DNA of 64,000 bases from NCBI GenBank assembly GCA_902617525.1, contig CACMWW010000003.1:62001-126000 (forward strand), read 5' to 3'. Source of the stretch: an uncultured Pelagibacteraceae bacterium (GTDB taxonomy: Bacteria; Pseudomonadota; Alphaproteobacteria; Pelagibacterales; AG-422-B15). Shown here piece after piece: positions 38,746 to 49,121 of the stretch (the first letter of the stretch is position 1; every line of letters starts with the position of its first letter). Position numbers and translations under genes: made by a program. The notes under the pieces were generated by a model. It was given only the letters and a program-made list of their open reading frames with translations, made no database searches and was not told the origin of the DNA.

Positions 38746-39513
38746 CTATTGTTCTGATTCACCACCATCAATTACGATGTTTTGACCAGTCATAAAAGAT
38801 CCAGCTTCAGAAGCCAAATATACTGCAGCGCCTGCAATTTCGTCAGGCATTCCTATCCTTTTTAAGGCTGCTTTGGCAGTCATAGATTTTAAAATACTCT
38901 CATTCTCCCATAAAGCTCTGGCAAAATCAGTTTTTATTAAACCAGGTGAGATACAATTTGCACGAATATTATCTCTTCCATATTCCACTGATATATTTCT
39001 TGCCAACTGGGAGTCCGCAGCTTTTGATATAGCATAAGCACCCAACATGCTGTTGCCGCGTAAACCTGCGATCGAGGAAATAATTATAATTGAACCATTT
39101 TTCATTTTGATCATATCTGGGAGCACCTCATTACAGAGCCAAAAATTACTTTGCACGTTTGACTTCATTATTTTTTCAAACGCCTCGTCAGGTATATTAT
39201 TTGATGGTCCAAAATATGGGTTGATTGCAGCATTACATACAAGAGTGGAAATATTGCCACAGAAGTCTAACGATTTTTTGTAAAGATTTTTTAATTGCTC
39301 TTTGTCTGAAATATTACATGAAATTGCCGTTGCATGTCCCTCTCCAAATGTATCATTTATCTCTTTAGCGACTGCTTCACATGCATCAAGCTTTCGACTT
39401 GTGATAATGACTTTTGCACCATGCTCTGCCATTCTGTAGGCTATAGCTTTGCCTATTCCTCTCGAAGATCCTGTGATTATAGCATTTTTATCTTTTAAGT
39501 TAAAAAGTGTCAT
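38746..39513 (-). CDS. SDR family oxidoreductase
   Basis: TGSSRGIGKAIA, NAAINPY, YAISKAA, SFMTGQNIVIDGG. Confidence 0.92.
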   Translation of the reverse strand: MTLFNLKDKNAIITGSSRGIGKAIAYRMAEHGAKVIITSRKLDACEAVAKEINDTFGEGHATAISCNISDKEQLKNLYKKSLDFCGNISTLVCNAAINPYFGPSNNIPDEAFEKIMKSNVQSNFWLCNEVLPDMIKMKNGSIIIISSIAGLRGNSMLGAYAISKAADSQLARNISVEYGRDNIRANCISPGLIKTDFARALWENESILKSMTAKAALKRIGMPDEIAGAAVYLASEAGSFMTGQNIVIDGGESEQ

Positions 39514-39577
39514 TTAATTAAATATCATAATAATTTATAAGAAGATTATAAATTTATAGGATAATTTCAATATAATT

Positions 39578-40432
39578 ATGGAAATTAAAAAAATCGTAAG
39601 CGCTACTGAATTTTCACTTTCTTATAGAGTCATACTTTGTGATCTTTGGGGCGTTATTCATAATGGTGTTGAAGTATTCTCTGATGCAAAATCCTATCTT
39701 GAGGTAATGAAAGAAAATAATATTGATGTTTATTTGATTTCTAATGCTCCGAGACCAGAGGCAGTAGTAAGAAATGGATTAATAAATAAACTTAATCTAA
39801 ATCCTGAATTATTTAAAAAAATTTATACTTCAGGCGATACAGGTACACAGTACATAAATTCTAAAGTTCATGGCCAATCATATTACCATTTGGGACCAGA
39901 AAAAGATTATGACTTGTTAGAAAATATTAATATTCAAAAAACTAATGACATAGAGTCCTCAGAATTTGTTGTCTGCACAGGCTTATATAATGACAACGAT
40001 GAACGCCCAGAGGACTATAAAAATATTTTTGAGGATTTTCTTAAACAAAATTTAGAAATAGTATGTGTTAATCCAGATGAAATAGTCTACCGAGGTCAGG
40101 CACGCATATATTGTGCAGGTGCTCTTGGAAAATATTACGAAAAACTAGGAGGTAAAGTAACTTACTACGGAAAACCTTATCCAGAAATATATGATTTTGT
40201 AATGAATGATTTATTGTCCAAAGATACAACAATTAAAAAAGAAATATTAGCTATAGGCGATAGCCTTAAAACAGATTGCTTAGGGGCACACAAATCGGAT
40301 TTAGATTTTTTATTTATAAAAAATGGTATTCATAAAACTGAAATTGTAAATGATGACGATTTAGTGAGAATATCAAAAGCTAATTTACCTGAAACTTGCG
40401 AAACTTTAATATATACTGAATTTTTAAATTAA
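39578..40432 (+). CDS. HAD-family hydrolase (TIGR01459-like)
   Basis: LCDLWGVIHNGVEVF, LISNAPRP, YYGKPYPEIYDF, AIGDSLKTDCLGA. Confidence 0.85.
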   Translation: MEIKKIVSATEFSLSYRVILCDLWGVIHNGVEVFSDAKSYLEVMKENNIDVYLISNAPRPEAVVRNGLINKLNLNPELFKKIYTSGDTGTQYINSKVHGQSYYHLGPEKDYDLLENINIQKTNDIESSEFVVCTGLYNDNDERPEDYKNIFEDFLKQNLEIVCVNPDEIVYRGQARIYCAGALGKYYEKLGGKVTYYGKPYPEIYDFVMNDLLSKDTTIKKEILAIGDSLKTDCLGAHKSDLDFLFIKNGIHKTEIVNDDDLVRISKANLPETCETLIYTEFLN

Positions 40433-40439
40433 TTAAAAA

Positions 40440-41399
40440 ATGAAAGTTTTTAAAAGTTTAAATAGAATAACATTAAATTATACAAAGAATTCTGTATTAA
40501 TTATTGGAAATCTTGATGGAGTTCATAAAGGGCACCAATCAATAATTAATTCGGCAAAAAAAATTGCAAATAAACAAAAAACAAAAATAGGTGTGTTACT
40601 TTTTGATCCGCATCCACGGAAATTTTTTAACAAAAATATTAAAAGTTTCTTATTAACAGAGTTAAACGAACGTCTCGAAATCTTAAAATCTTACGGTATC
40701 GATTATGCAATAATAATAAAATTTAATAAAAGAATATCCTCTATGACACCTAATGACTTTTGTAAAAAAATATTACTTAGAGGAATATCAATGAAATATA
40801 TTTTAGTAGGTAAAAATTTTAAATTTGGCAATAAACGATCAGGCGACTATAAGTTTCTTCTGAATTTTGGAAAAGAAAATCAATTTTACGTAAACCCAGT
40901 GAAATTATTAAAAACACCAAATCATCTTTTTAATAAAACAAAGATGAAAATATATTCGTCTACAAATATTAGGAAACTTATTTCAAGTGGCAATGTAAAA
41001 TTGGCAAAAAATTTTTTGGGAAATAATTTTAGTATAACGTCAAAAGTTATAAAAGGAGATCAACGAGGCCGAAAAATTGGCGTTCCAACTGCTAATCTAA
41101 ATATAAGTGAATACGTGGCACCAAAATATGGAGTATATGCTATTGAAGCTTCATTCCTTAAAAATTCAAAGAAAAGAACTCTTAAAGGAATTGCGAATTT
41201 TGGTATCAGACCAACATTTCATAAGAATTCTGAAATTTTGGAAGTTCATCTATTTAGATTTAAATTGAATATTTATAATTCTTTGCTAAAAGTCGACTTT
41301 GTTGAATTTATAAGGCATGAAAAGAAATTTTCAGGAGTAGAGGCCTTAAAAAAACAACTAAAATCAGATATATCTAAAGCACAAAAAATTCTAAATTAA
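40440..41399 (+). CDS. ribF: Bifunctional riboflavin kinase/FAD synthetase
   Basis: IGNLDGVHKGHQSII, FGNKRSGDYKFL, GVPTANLNISE. Confidence 0.93.
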   Translation: MKVFKSLNRITLNYTKNSVLIIGNLDGVHKGHQSIINSAKKIANKQKTKIGVLLFDPHPRKFFNKNIKSFLLTELNERLEILKSYGIDYAIIIKFNKRISSMTPNDFCKKILLRGISMKYILVGKNFKFGNKRSGDYKFLLNFGKENQFYVNPVKLLKTPNHLFNKTKMKIYSSTNIRKLISSGNVKLAKNFLGNNFSITSKVIKGDQRGRKIGVPTANLNISEYVAPKYGVYAIEASFLKNSKKRTLKGIANFGIRPTFHKNSEILEVHLFRFKLNIYNSLLKVDFVEFIRHEKKFSGVEALKKQLKSDISKAQKILN

Positions 41400-41404
41400 G
41401 CAAA

Positions 41405-44218
41405 ATGAACACTAAAAATGATAGAATAGATTTTAGTGAAACTCTATTTTTACCAAAGACATCCTTTGCGATGCGTGCTGGCCTACCCGAGCAAGAGCCA
41501 AAAATTCTAGATGGCTGGTCAAAGGATAATATTTATGAAAAATTAAGGGAAAAATCAAAAAGTAGAAAAAAATTCGTATTACATGACGGCCCCCCTTACG
41601 CCAATGGTCATTTACACATGGGGCACGCCCTGAATAAAATACTAAAAGACTTTGTTGTAAGATCACAGCAAATGCTTGGAAATGATAGTTCTTACATTCC
41701 TGGCTGGGATTGTCATGGCTTGCCAATTGAGTGGAAAATAGAAGAGCAATATAGAGAACAGGGAAAGAATAAAGATGATGTCGATATTATAAAGTTTAGA
41801 AAAGAATGCAGAGAATTTGCAGAAAAATGGATTGATATACAAAGAGAAGAATTTATTCGCTTAGGAATAAATGGAGATTGGTATTCTCCCTATACTACAA
41901 TGTCATATGAGGCAGAGTCCATAATTGTAAGAGAATTTTTTAAGTTTCTTGAGAACGAAAGTTTATATCGTGGGTCAAAGCCTGTTATGTGGTCAACTGT
42001 TGAAAAGACTGCATTAGCTGAAGCTGAGATTGAATATAAAGAACATAAATCAACAACTATTTGCGTAAAGTTCCCAGTAAAAGAGAGTTCAGATACAAAT
42101 TGTCAAGATGCATCCGTAATTATATGGACTACAACTCCATGGACAATTCCAGGAAACAGAGCAATTGCTTACGGTAAATCAATAACGTATTCAGTTTTTG
42201 AAGTAGTAAGTTTAGAAGAACACAGTACTTTACAAGTTGGAGACAAAATTATAATTGCAGATGAACTTTTAGATAATGTAAAAGTTCAATGCAAAATTAG
42301 AGAATTAAAAAAAATATCAGAAGTAAAAAACTTAGACAAAATTATTTGTAATCATCCTTTTAAAAAATCTGGTTATGATTTTGAGGTAAGAATTTTCGAT
42401 GCTGATTTTGTTACTTTGGAGCAAGGCACGGGTTTTGTTCACATAGCACCTGGCCATGGAGCTGATGACTATAATTTGGGTATTACAAAGGGTATCGAAG
42501 TTCCTGATACGGTAGATGAAAATGGTGAATACTTTCCCCACGTACCATTATTTAATGGTAAAAAGATTTTTAATGAAGATGGATCAGATGCTGATGCAAA
42601 CGTAGCAGTTATCATTGAACTAAAAAAGCATGAAAATTTAGCAGGCAAGGGTTCCTTGCGTCATAGCTACCCTCATTCATGGAGATCAAAAGCTCCTGTC
42701 ATCTTTAGAAATACTCCACAATGGTTCATCAGTATGGAAAAAAATCAATTGAGAGAAAAAGCGTTGAACGAAATTGAAAAGGTTAAATGGTATCCAAAAC
42801 AGGGAAAAAATAGAATTTATTCAATGATTGAAGAAAGACCTGATTGGGTAGTGTCAAGACAACGGGCATGGGGCGTACCTTTATCTATCTTTTACAATAT
42901 TAAAACAGGAAAGCCCCTGGTTGATAAAGAAATAAATAAAAAAATTATTAAACTTTATGAAAAAGAAGGGTCAGATGCGTGGTTTAAATATTCAAAAGAA
43001 GAATTATTAGGTTCAAATTATAATCCAGAAGAATATAAAAAAGTTAATGATATTTTAGATGTATGGTTTGACTCAGGCTGTACACATGCATTTGTTTTAG
43101 ATGGAAAAAATGATCAAATCTGGCCAGCATCTATTTATCTTGAAGGAACAGATCAACACAGAGGTTGGTTTCATTCATCACTTTTAGAATCTTGTGGTAC
43201 AAGAGGAGTTGCGCCTTATGAGTCCGTTTTAACTCATGGATTTATACTTCATGAAGATGGCCTAAAGATGAGTAAATCATCATCCAATACTGTCTCGCCA
43301 GCAGAGGTCATTGAAAAATCAGGCGCTGACATACTAAGGCTCTGGGTAGCAAGCAGTGATTACTCTGAGGATTTAAAGATCGGGCCTGAAATCATAAAAA
43401 GCAACATTGATAGCTATAGAAGACTTCGCAATACACTTCGTTTTATTTTAGGTAATTTATCAGATTTTGATCAAGACGAGAAAGTATCTGTGGATGAACT
43501 TGATGAATTAGATTTATATATTTTATCAGAATTAGAGAGTTTAAAAAAAGAAGTTATCTCAAACTATAAAATATTTGAGTATCAAAAAGTTTTTTCTGCG
43601 ATATTTAATTTTTGTACGAACGACTTATCATCTTTCTATTTTGATGTAAGAAAAGATACTCTTTATTGTGACTCAAAAAATAACAAAGTAAGAAAATCTA
43701 CTCGCACTGTTCTAGATATTTTATTTCACGATTTATTAAGTTTGCTTGCACCAATACTCTGTTTTACCACTGAAGAAGCCTGGCAAAGTCGATTTGGATT
43801 TGAAAACAGTATACATGAAAAAGATTTTCCAAAATTAAATGATACTTTAATAAATAAAAATTTATCAACTAAATGGGCAGTGTATAAAAAATTAAGAAAG
43901 GTCATTAACGGAGCAATCGAAGTGAAGAGAAAAGAAAAAGTTCTTGGATCCAGCCTTGAAGCCTCTGTTAAACTTTACATATCTAAAGATGAAATCGAAA
44001 AGATTGACAAAAAAGTATTAGAAAATATTTCAATTATTAGTGAATTAAAAATTGTAAATGAAAAGCCCTCAAGTGACAGCTTTATATCTGAACTAGATAA
44101 AAACATCGGAGTGCATGTAAGTAAAACCGATGGTGAAAAATGTGAGCGCTGTTGGAAATATTTTTCTAATTTAAAAGGTAACGTTTGCGATAGATGTCAA
44201 GAAGTGCTTAGTAAATGA
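41405..44218 (+). CDS. ileS: Isoleucyl-tRNA synthetase
   Basis: HDGPPYANGHLHMGHALNKILKD, GLKMSKSSSNTVSP, C-terminal zinc finger CERCWKYF...CDRCQ. Confidence 0.97.
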   Translation: MNTKNDRIDFSETLFLPKTSFAMRAGLPEQEPKILDGWSKDNIYEKLREKSKSRKKFVLHDGPPYANGHLHMGHALNKILKDFVVRSQQMLGNDSSYIPGWDCHGLPIEWKIEEQYREQGKNKDDVDIIKFRKECREFAEKWIDIQREEFIRLGINGDWYSPYTTMSYEAESIIVREFFKFLENESLYRGSKPVMWSTVEKTALAEAEIEYKEHKSTTICVKFPVKESSDTNCQDASVIIWTTTPWTIPGNRAIAYGKSITYSVFEVVSLEEHSTLQVGDKIIIADELLDNVKVQCKIRELKKISEVKNLDKIICNHPFKKSGYDFEVRIFDADFVTLEQGTGFVHIAPGHGADDYNLGITKGIEVPDTVDENGEYFPHVPLFNGKKIFNEDGSDADANVAVIIELKKHENLAGKGSLRHSYPHSWRSKAPVIFRNTPQWFISMEKNQLREKALNEIEKVKWYPKQGKNRIYSMIEERPDWVVSRQRAWGVPLSIFYNIKTGKPLVDKEINKKIIKLYEKEGSDAWFKYSKEELLGSNYNPEEYKKVNDILDVWFDSGCTHAFVLDGKNDQIWPASIYLEGTDQHRGWFHSSLLESCGTRGVAPYESVLTHGFILHEDGLKMSKSSSNTVSPAEVIEKSGADILRLWVASSDYSEDLKIGPEIIKSNIDSYRRLRNTLRFILGNLSDFDQDEKVSVDELDELDLYILSELESLKKEVISNYKIFEYQKVFSAIFNFCTNDLSSFYFDVRKDTLYCDSKNNKVRKSTRTVLDILFHDLLSLLAPILCFTTEEAWQSRFGFENSIHEKDFPKLNDTLINKNLSTKWAVYKKLRKVINGAIEVKRKEKVLGSSLEASVKLYISKDEIEKIDKKVLENISIISELKIVNEKPSSDSFISELDKNIGVHVSKTDGEKCERCWKYFSNLKGNVCDRCQEVLSK

Positions 44219-44730
44219 TACAAACCATTGGAAGATTTATATTTTTAATACTAGTTATTTTTGCAGCTGATCAACTATCAAAGTTTTATATAATCAATGT
44301 TTATAACATTGATGTATCAAATCTCAGTTCACAATATTTAACATCAATAAATAAATATCTTAATTTTCACTTGATATGGAATAAGGGCTTTGCATTTGGA
44401 ATATTTCAAAATGAAATTTCGATGGTTAATTATATTTATATGTTTGTTATGGCGATAATTGCTTTAGCAGTATTTTTTTATGCAATAAGTATTAATAAAA
44501 AAATTTATTATTATGGATTTAGTTTAATTATAGGAGGAGCGTTGGGTAACTTGCTCGACAGATATCAATATTCTGCCGTATTAGACTTTATAGATTTACA
44601 TTATAACAATTATCATTGGTATGTATTCAATATAGCTGATATAAGTATCACGCTTGGCTGTATTTTGATTATTTTACTTGAGTTGTTCTCAAAAAAAGAA
44701 AATGATAAAACCGTTAAAAATGATACGTAA
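44215..44730 (+). CDS. lspA: Lipoprotein signal peptidase
   Basis: ADQLSKFYI, WNKGFAFGIF, GGALGNLLDRYQYSAVLDFIDLHY, NIADISITLG. Confidence 0.94.
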   Translation: MIQTIGRFIFLILVIFAADQLSKFYIINVYNIDVSNLSSQYLTSINKYLNFHLIWNKGFAFGIFQNEISMVNYIYMFVMAIIALAVFFYAISINKKIYYYGFSLIIGGALGNLLDRYQYSAVLDFIDLHYNNYHWYVFNIADISITLGCILIILLELFSKKENDKTVKNDT

Positions 44731-45334
44731 CTATTTAATTATATTTTTTTTATTAATTTTTGCTGCTTGTACTAATAATACAGTCAGAGATTACACATCA
44801 TTAAAGCAAAAAGCACTAGAGATACCTCCTGATTTTGAACTAACCCCACCAGTTGTTGGTGAAGAGGAAGTAGAGGAGGCCGCGCCTACAGGCGAGTCAG
44901 CCGAAGATATTCAAGATATCATTACACAAGACTCATCCACCAGCGTGCCTAGTAATGCTGATACATCATCCTTAGACGAATTTATTGATAATAATTTTGG
45001 AAACGAGGATCAAAATATAAATAATTCAACTTTACCTGAGGATCCTATTAATGAGGTAATTGAAGATTCAGTTGTTGAAGGTAATGAATTAGACGTTGTA
45101 ACAAATGACGATAGCATTTTAGATACAACTGATAATATTGGTTTAAGCGAGGAAGAGTTTTTGGAAGGAATATCAAACACAGATGAAATTACAACACTTC
45201 CTGAAGAAGATCAGCTTAAACCAGAAATAATTGATGAAACAATGTATGATGATGCTCCTAGTTTTGATGAAAACGAAGATTTGAATGATCTTCTTAACAG
45301 GGTGGATGACTTACTTAACTCATATTCAAATTAA
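44702..45334 (+). CDS. Acidic lipoprotein, DUF3035-like
   Basis: Lipobox IFAAC; RDYTSLKQKALEIPPDFELTPP. Start moved downstream of the ORF track start (44678). Confidence 0.7.
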   Translation: MIKPLKMIRNYLIIFFLLIFAACTNNTVRDYTSLKQKALEIPPDFELTPPVVGEEEVEEAAPTGESAEDIQDIITQDSSTSVPSNADTSSLDEFIDNNFGNEDQNINNSTLPEDPINEVIEDSVVEGNELDVVTNDDSILDTTDNIGLSEEEFLEGISNTDEITTLPEEDQLKPEIIDETMYDDAPSFDENEDLNDLLNRVDDLLNSYSN

Positions 45335-45345
45335 TTATTCTATAA

Positions 45346-46344
45346 ATGTTTAAGTTTTTTAGAGATCCAAAATGGTTTTTATGGGCATACATCGGTTCAG
45401 CTATTATCTTATCATCTCTGTGGATTCAGGTTCAAATTGATGTAAAAATTAATGAATGGTTTGGTGAGTTTTACGATATGATACAGGAAGCATTGTCTGC
45501 TCCTAACGCCATTACAATTGAAGAATATTGGGCAAGTTTATTATCCTTTATAACACTAGCGGGAATGTATGTAGCTGTTGCAGTCCTTGTAAGTTATTTT
45601 ACTAATCACTTTTTATTTAGATGGAGAACTGCCATGGTTGAGTGGTATCACTCTGTCTATGATAAGGCGCGTAAGATTGAGGGCGCGTCACAAAGAGTTC
45701 AAGAGGATACCATAAAGTTTTCAAGAATTATGGAGTCTCTTGGTACAAGTTTGATTGAAGCTTTAATGATCCTGGTAGAATTTATGCCAATACTGTTTGG
45801 CTTGAGTATTGGAATTCCAATATTTTTCTTTGGTGAATGGGAGTATGGTCTAGTCGTTGGTGCATTATTATGGTCTATAGGAGGAACATTATTTTTAATT
45901 GGACTTGGTTTAATTTTAAGGCTTGTTGGTATTGAATACGATTTACAAAAACAAGAAGCGGCATACAGAAAAATGTTAGTAATTGCTGAAGATGATGAAA
46001 CAGTAAGACCAAAAACCCTTGAGGAATTATTTGATGATGTAAGGCAAATTCATTTTTTAAGTTATATAAGATATCTATATTTCGATATTGGTCGTATTGC
46101 ATTTTTACAGGCAAATGTTTTATCAGCTTATGTATTTTTAGCCCCTGCAATTGTTGCCGGGGTAGTTACTCTTGGTGTAATGCAGCAAATAATCAGGGCA
46201 TTTGGTAGAGTTGAGGGGTCAATGCAATATCTTCTTAAAGCCTGGCCAACAATTATTGAACTCGCAAGTGTTTATAAAAGATTGAGAGAGTTTGAAAGGC
46301 AAATAGATCAAGCAACCGTAACAGCAGGTCAGGAAGTGCAATGA
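45346..46344 (+). CDS. SbmA/BacA-like transporter
   Basis: FFRDPKWFLWAYIGSAIILSSLWIQVQIDVKINEWFGEFYD, QRVQEDTIKF. Confidence 0.85.
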   Translation: MFKFFRDPKWFLWAYIGSAIILSSLWIQVQIDVKINEWFGEFYDMIQEALSAPNAITIEEYWASLLSFITLAGMYVAVAVLVSYFTNHFLFRWRTAMVEWYHSVYDKARKIEGASQRVQEDTIKFSRIMESLGTSLIEALMILVEFMPILFGLSIGIPIFFFGEWEYGLVVGALLWSIGGTLFLIGLGLILRLVGIEYDLQKQEAAYRKMLVIAEDDETVRPKTLEELFDDVRQIHFLSYIRYLYFDIGRIAFLQANVLSAYVFLAPAIVAGVVTLGVMQQIIRAFGRVEGSMQYLLKAWPTIIELASVYKRLREFERQIDQATVTAGQEVQ

Positions 46345-47366
46345 TGAATTATCCATTTCTTGATTTTGATAAGCTTGAAAACTCATATTCCGAATCGTTA
46401 GGGATACTGGATCAAAGCTTTAATAAAATTTTAGTAGTCGGTATAGGTGGCTCTTCTCAGGGATCAAAAGCAATTAATCATTTTTTAAATGAAAAACGTG
46501 TTCAATATGTTGATCATTTAAATACTGTTAAGATTAATGAATTGTTAGACAATACTCAACTAGATGAGACTGGTTTCATTTTCGTATCAAAATCAGGACA
46601 AACATCTGAAACGTTAACCATATTTGAATACATGATCAAAAAACTAGATGGGAATATTGATTTTTCAAAAAATTTCTATTCGTTTACAGAAAATGTGTCT
46701 TCTCCACTAAGAGACTTGTCTATACAAAAATCAATAAAAACTATTGAACTAAGCAACGAAATTGGAGGCAGATTTTCAATTTTTAGTAATAATAGCCTTA
46801 TCCCCAGTTTTTACTTTAATAATGATCTGTTCACTGAGTTTTTAAATGGAGGAAGAAAAGCATTAGAAGATAAAGACCAAATAAAGAATATAGCTGAGGA
46901 AGATTTTAAAAGAATAAAAAATGGAAAGAATATATTTGCTTATTTGATTTATGGTGATGAGCTTATTGAAATTGGTAATTGGCGAAAACAATTATATGCG
47001 GAGTCATTGGGTAAAAAGGCCAAAGGTGTTTTACCTGTAGTATCTGAAATGCCAAAAGACCAGCACAGTCTTTTACAATTATATCTAGATGGACCCAAAA
47101 ATATTTTTTTTGAAATTATGGGTATGGAATACTCAAAAATGAATATGATTAATATCACACTTTCAAATCATCTTGATGCCATGAGTAAATCGTTATCAAA
47201 GATAAATGAGAATACTAATAAACATATTTTTAAAGATAAAGATATGAGTAAGATTGGCCATTTCTTTGGAACAGAAATGTTAAGGGTTATCTATCTTGCT
47301 GAATTATTAGAAGTTGACCCCTTTACTCAAGATGCAGTTGATATTCAAAAGGGTTATTTAAATTAA
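46341..47366 (+). CDS. pgi: Glucose-6-phosphate isomerase, compact form
   Basis: VGIGGSSQGSKAI, SKSGQTSETL, IGGRFSIFS; 341 aa. Confidence 0.8.
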   Translation: MMNYPFLDFDKLENSYSESLGILDQSFNKILVVGIGGSSQGSKAINHFLNEKRVQYVDHLNTVKINELLDNTQLDETGFIFVSKSGQTSETLTIFEYMIKKLDGNIDFSKNFYSFTENVSSPLRDLSIQKSIKTIELSNEIGGRFSIFSNNSLIPSFYFNNDLFTEFLNGGRKALEDKDQIKNIAEEDFKRIKNGKNIFAYLIYGDELIEIGNWRKQLYAESLGKKAKGVLPVVSEMPKDQHSLLQLYLDGPKNIFFEIMGMEYSKMNMINITLSNHLDAMSKSLSKINENTNKHIFKDKDMSKIGHFFGTEMLRVIYLAELLEVDPFTQDAVDIQKGYLN

Positions 47367-47927
47367 TTTAAAAAAACTAAATTTAGAAATACCTAATTCT
47401 TTTTCACGTAAAAGTATTATTTCTGAGAGTTCGATGTGTTTAGATTTTTTTTCTTCTTCTAAGATGATTATACTGTCTTTTTCTAATAAGTTTTTTTTAA
47501 TAATATTTTTAATTGCTCTGAGTCCAAGATTTTTCCCATACGGTGGATCTATATAAGCAAGATTGAACTTTGTAGCTTCAGAATACTCTTCAAATGAACA
47601 AGCATTTTCAGATATAACAGCTATCTTTTCTAAATACCCCAGCTTGTTTGCGCTTTTATAAATTATATCTACCATTTGTTGATTGTTCTCTACCATGGTT
47701 GCGTGTTTAGCACCGCGTGACAAAGCTTCAAAGCTAAATGAACCAGTGCCTGCGAAAAGATCAATTACTTTTGCTTCTTCAAGACTAAAGTTAATTTTTA
47801 CCAATTCTTTTCCATGCGTTAAAAGATTAAAAATGGTTTCCCTATTTTTGTCTGAAAGTGGTCTTACATCTTTACTTTTAAAGCTAAATAATGAATGACC
47901 TTTTCTTTCTCCGCTAATAATTCTCAT
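47358..47927 (-). CDS. rsmD: 16S rRNA (guanine(966)-N2)-methyltransferase
   Basis: MRIISGERKGHSL, RPLSDKNRETIFNLL, DLFAGTGSFSFEALSRGA, AYIDPPYGKNL. Confidence 0.93.
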   Translation of the reverse strand: MRIISGERKGHSLFSFKSKDVRPLSDKNRETIFNLLTHGKELVKINFSLEEAKVIDLFAGTGSFSFEALSRGAKHATMVENNQQMVDIIYKSANKLGYLEKIAVISENACSFEEYSEATKFNLAYIDPPYGKNLGLRAIKNIIKKNLLEKDSIIILEEEKKSKHIELSEIILLREKELGISKFSFFKLI

Positions 47928-47928
47928 T

Positions 47929-48639
47929 TTAAGTAACTTTTTTTATTTCCCCTTTTTTCAAACTTCCAAGTTTAAATTCCCCATAAGTTATTCTAATTAA
48001 TCTTGTGACTGTAATATTCAAAGAATCAAAAATATTTCTAATTTCTTTATTTTTACCTTCAGTAAGTGTCATTTTTATCCATGAGTAAGTATTTGTTTTA
48101 CTAATGAATGATGCTTTTATAGGTTTATATTTAACTTTTTTATACGTATAACCCCTTAATAAGGTATTAATAAATTTATTATCAATAAAGCCTTGTATTT
48201 TTACCTTATAAACCCTTTCAAAATTATTTTTGGGTAATTCCATCTTTCTTTTGAAGCTACCGCTGTTAGTCAATAGTAATAGCCCCTCTGAATTGTAATC
48301 AAGTCGTCCAATTGATATTAAATTATGATTTTGTTTAGGTATATATTCATAAATAGTTTTGCGATTTTTTGGATCTGATTTTGTTACCAAGCATCCTCTT
48401 GGTTTGTTGAAAATATATATATCATTTAATTGCTGTTCAGATTTTAGGTTAATAGGTTTATTGTCTATTTTTACAATACTGTTGATACTTATTTGAACTC
48501 CTTGTTTTGTCACCAATTCGTTATTAACAACAACTCTTTGCTCATCGATGAGTTTATCTATTTCTCTTCTCGAAAAGTTAGTTGACTGTGCTAATAATTT
48601 ATTAATTCTTACTAATTTTTGTTGTCTCAAAGTAGGCAT
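47929..48639 (-). CDS. RluB/RsuA-family pseudouridine synthase
   Basis: S4-domain N-terminus; FNKPRGCLVTKSDP, IGRLDYNSEGLLLLTNSG, EGKNKEIRNIFDSL. Confidence 0.9.
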   Translation of the reverse strand: MPTLRQQKLVRINKLLAQSTNFSRREIDKLIDEQRVVVNNELVTKQGVQISINSIVKIDNKPINLKSEQQLNDIYIFNKPRGCLVTKSDPKNRKTIYEYIPKQNHNLISIGRLDYNSEGLLLLTNSGSFKRKMELPKNNFERVYKVKIQGFIDNKFINTLLRGYTYKKVKYKPIKASFISKTNTYSWIKMTLTEGKNKEIRNIFDSLNITVTRLIRITYGEFKLGSLKKGEIKKVT

Positions 48640-48671
48640 GAATTAGAATTGCTTATATTAATTAAATATTT

Positions 48672-49121
48672 ATGACACAAAATAAATTCATGGCAATGGC
48701 AATTGAGGAGGCAAAAAAAGGCTTAAAAATTGGAGAAATACCAATTGGATGCGTTATCATTAACAAGGAAGATAAAGTTTTAGCCCGGTCCCATAATTCA
48801 GTGGTTAGCAGAAAAGACCCGGTAGGTCATGCTGAACTAAACGCTATAAAAGAGGCGTGTGAAATGATTAACTCTGATAGATTGGTCGATTGTAATATTT
48901 ACGTGACTTTAGAGCCATGTATTATGTGTGCTAGCGCTATATCAAAAGCTAAGCTTAAGAGGTTGTATTATGGTGCAGATGATTTAAAATATGGTTCGAT
49001 AAATGGTAACTTAAATTTTTTTATATCAAAAAATTGCAATCATTTGCCAGAAATTTATGATAATATTTCAAAAACTGACTGTGAAAACTTAATAAATAAT
49101 TTTTTTAAAGGTAAAAGATAA
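48672..49121 (+). CDS. tadA: tRNA adenosine deaminase
   Basis: [24 protein letters not shown]. Confidence 0.93.
   Translation: MTQNKFMAMAIEEAKKGLKIGEIPIGCVIINKEDKVLARSHNSVVSRKDPVGHAELNAIKEACEMINSDRLVDCNIYVTLEPCIMCASAISKAKLKRLYYGADDLKYGSINGNLNFFISKNCNHLPEIYDNISKTDCENLINNFFKGKR

Noticed and set aside
41433-41726. Antisense ORF in ileS and similar shadows (10311, 17220, 27831, 54594, 62923)
   Set aside because: Fully contained opposite confident conserved genes; no recognisable domains.
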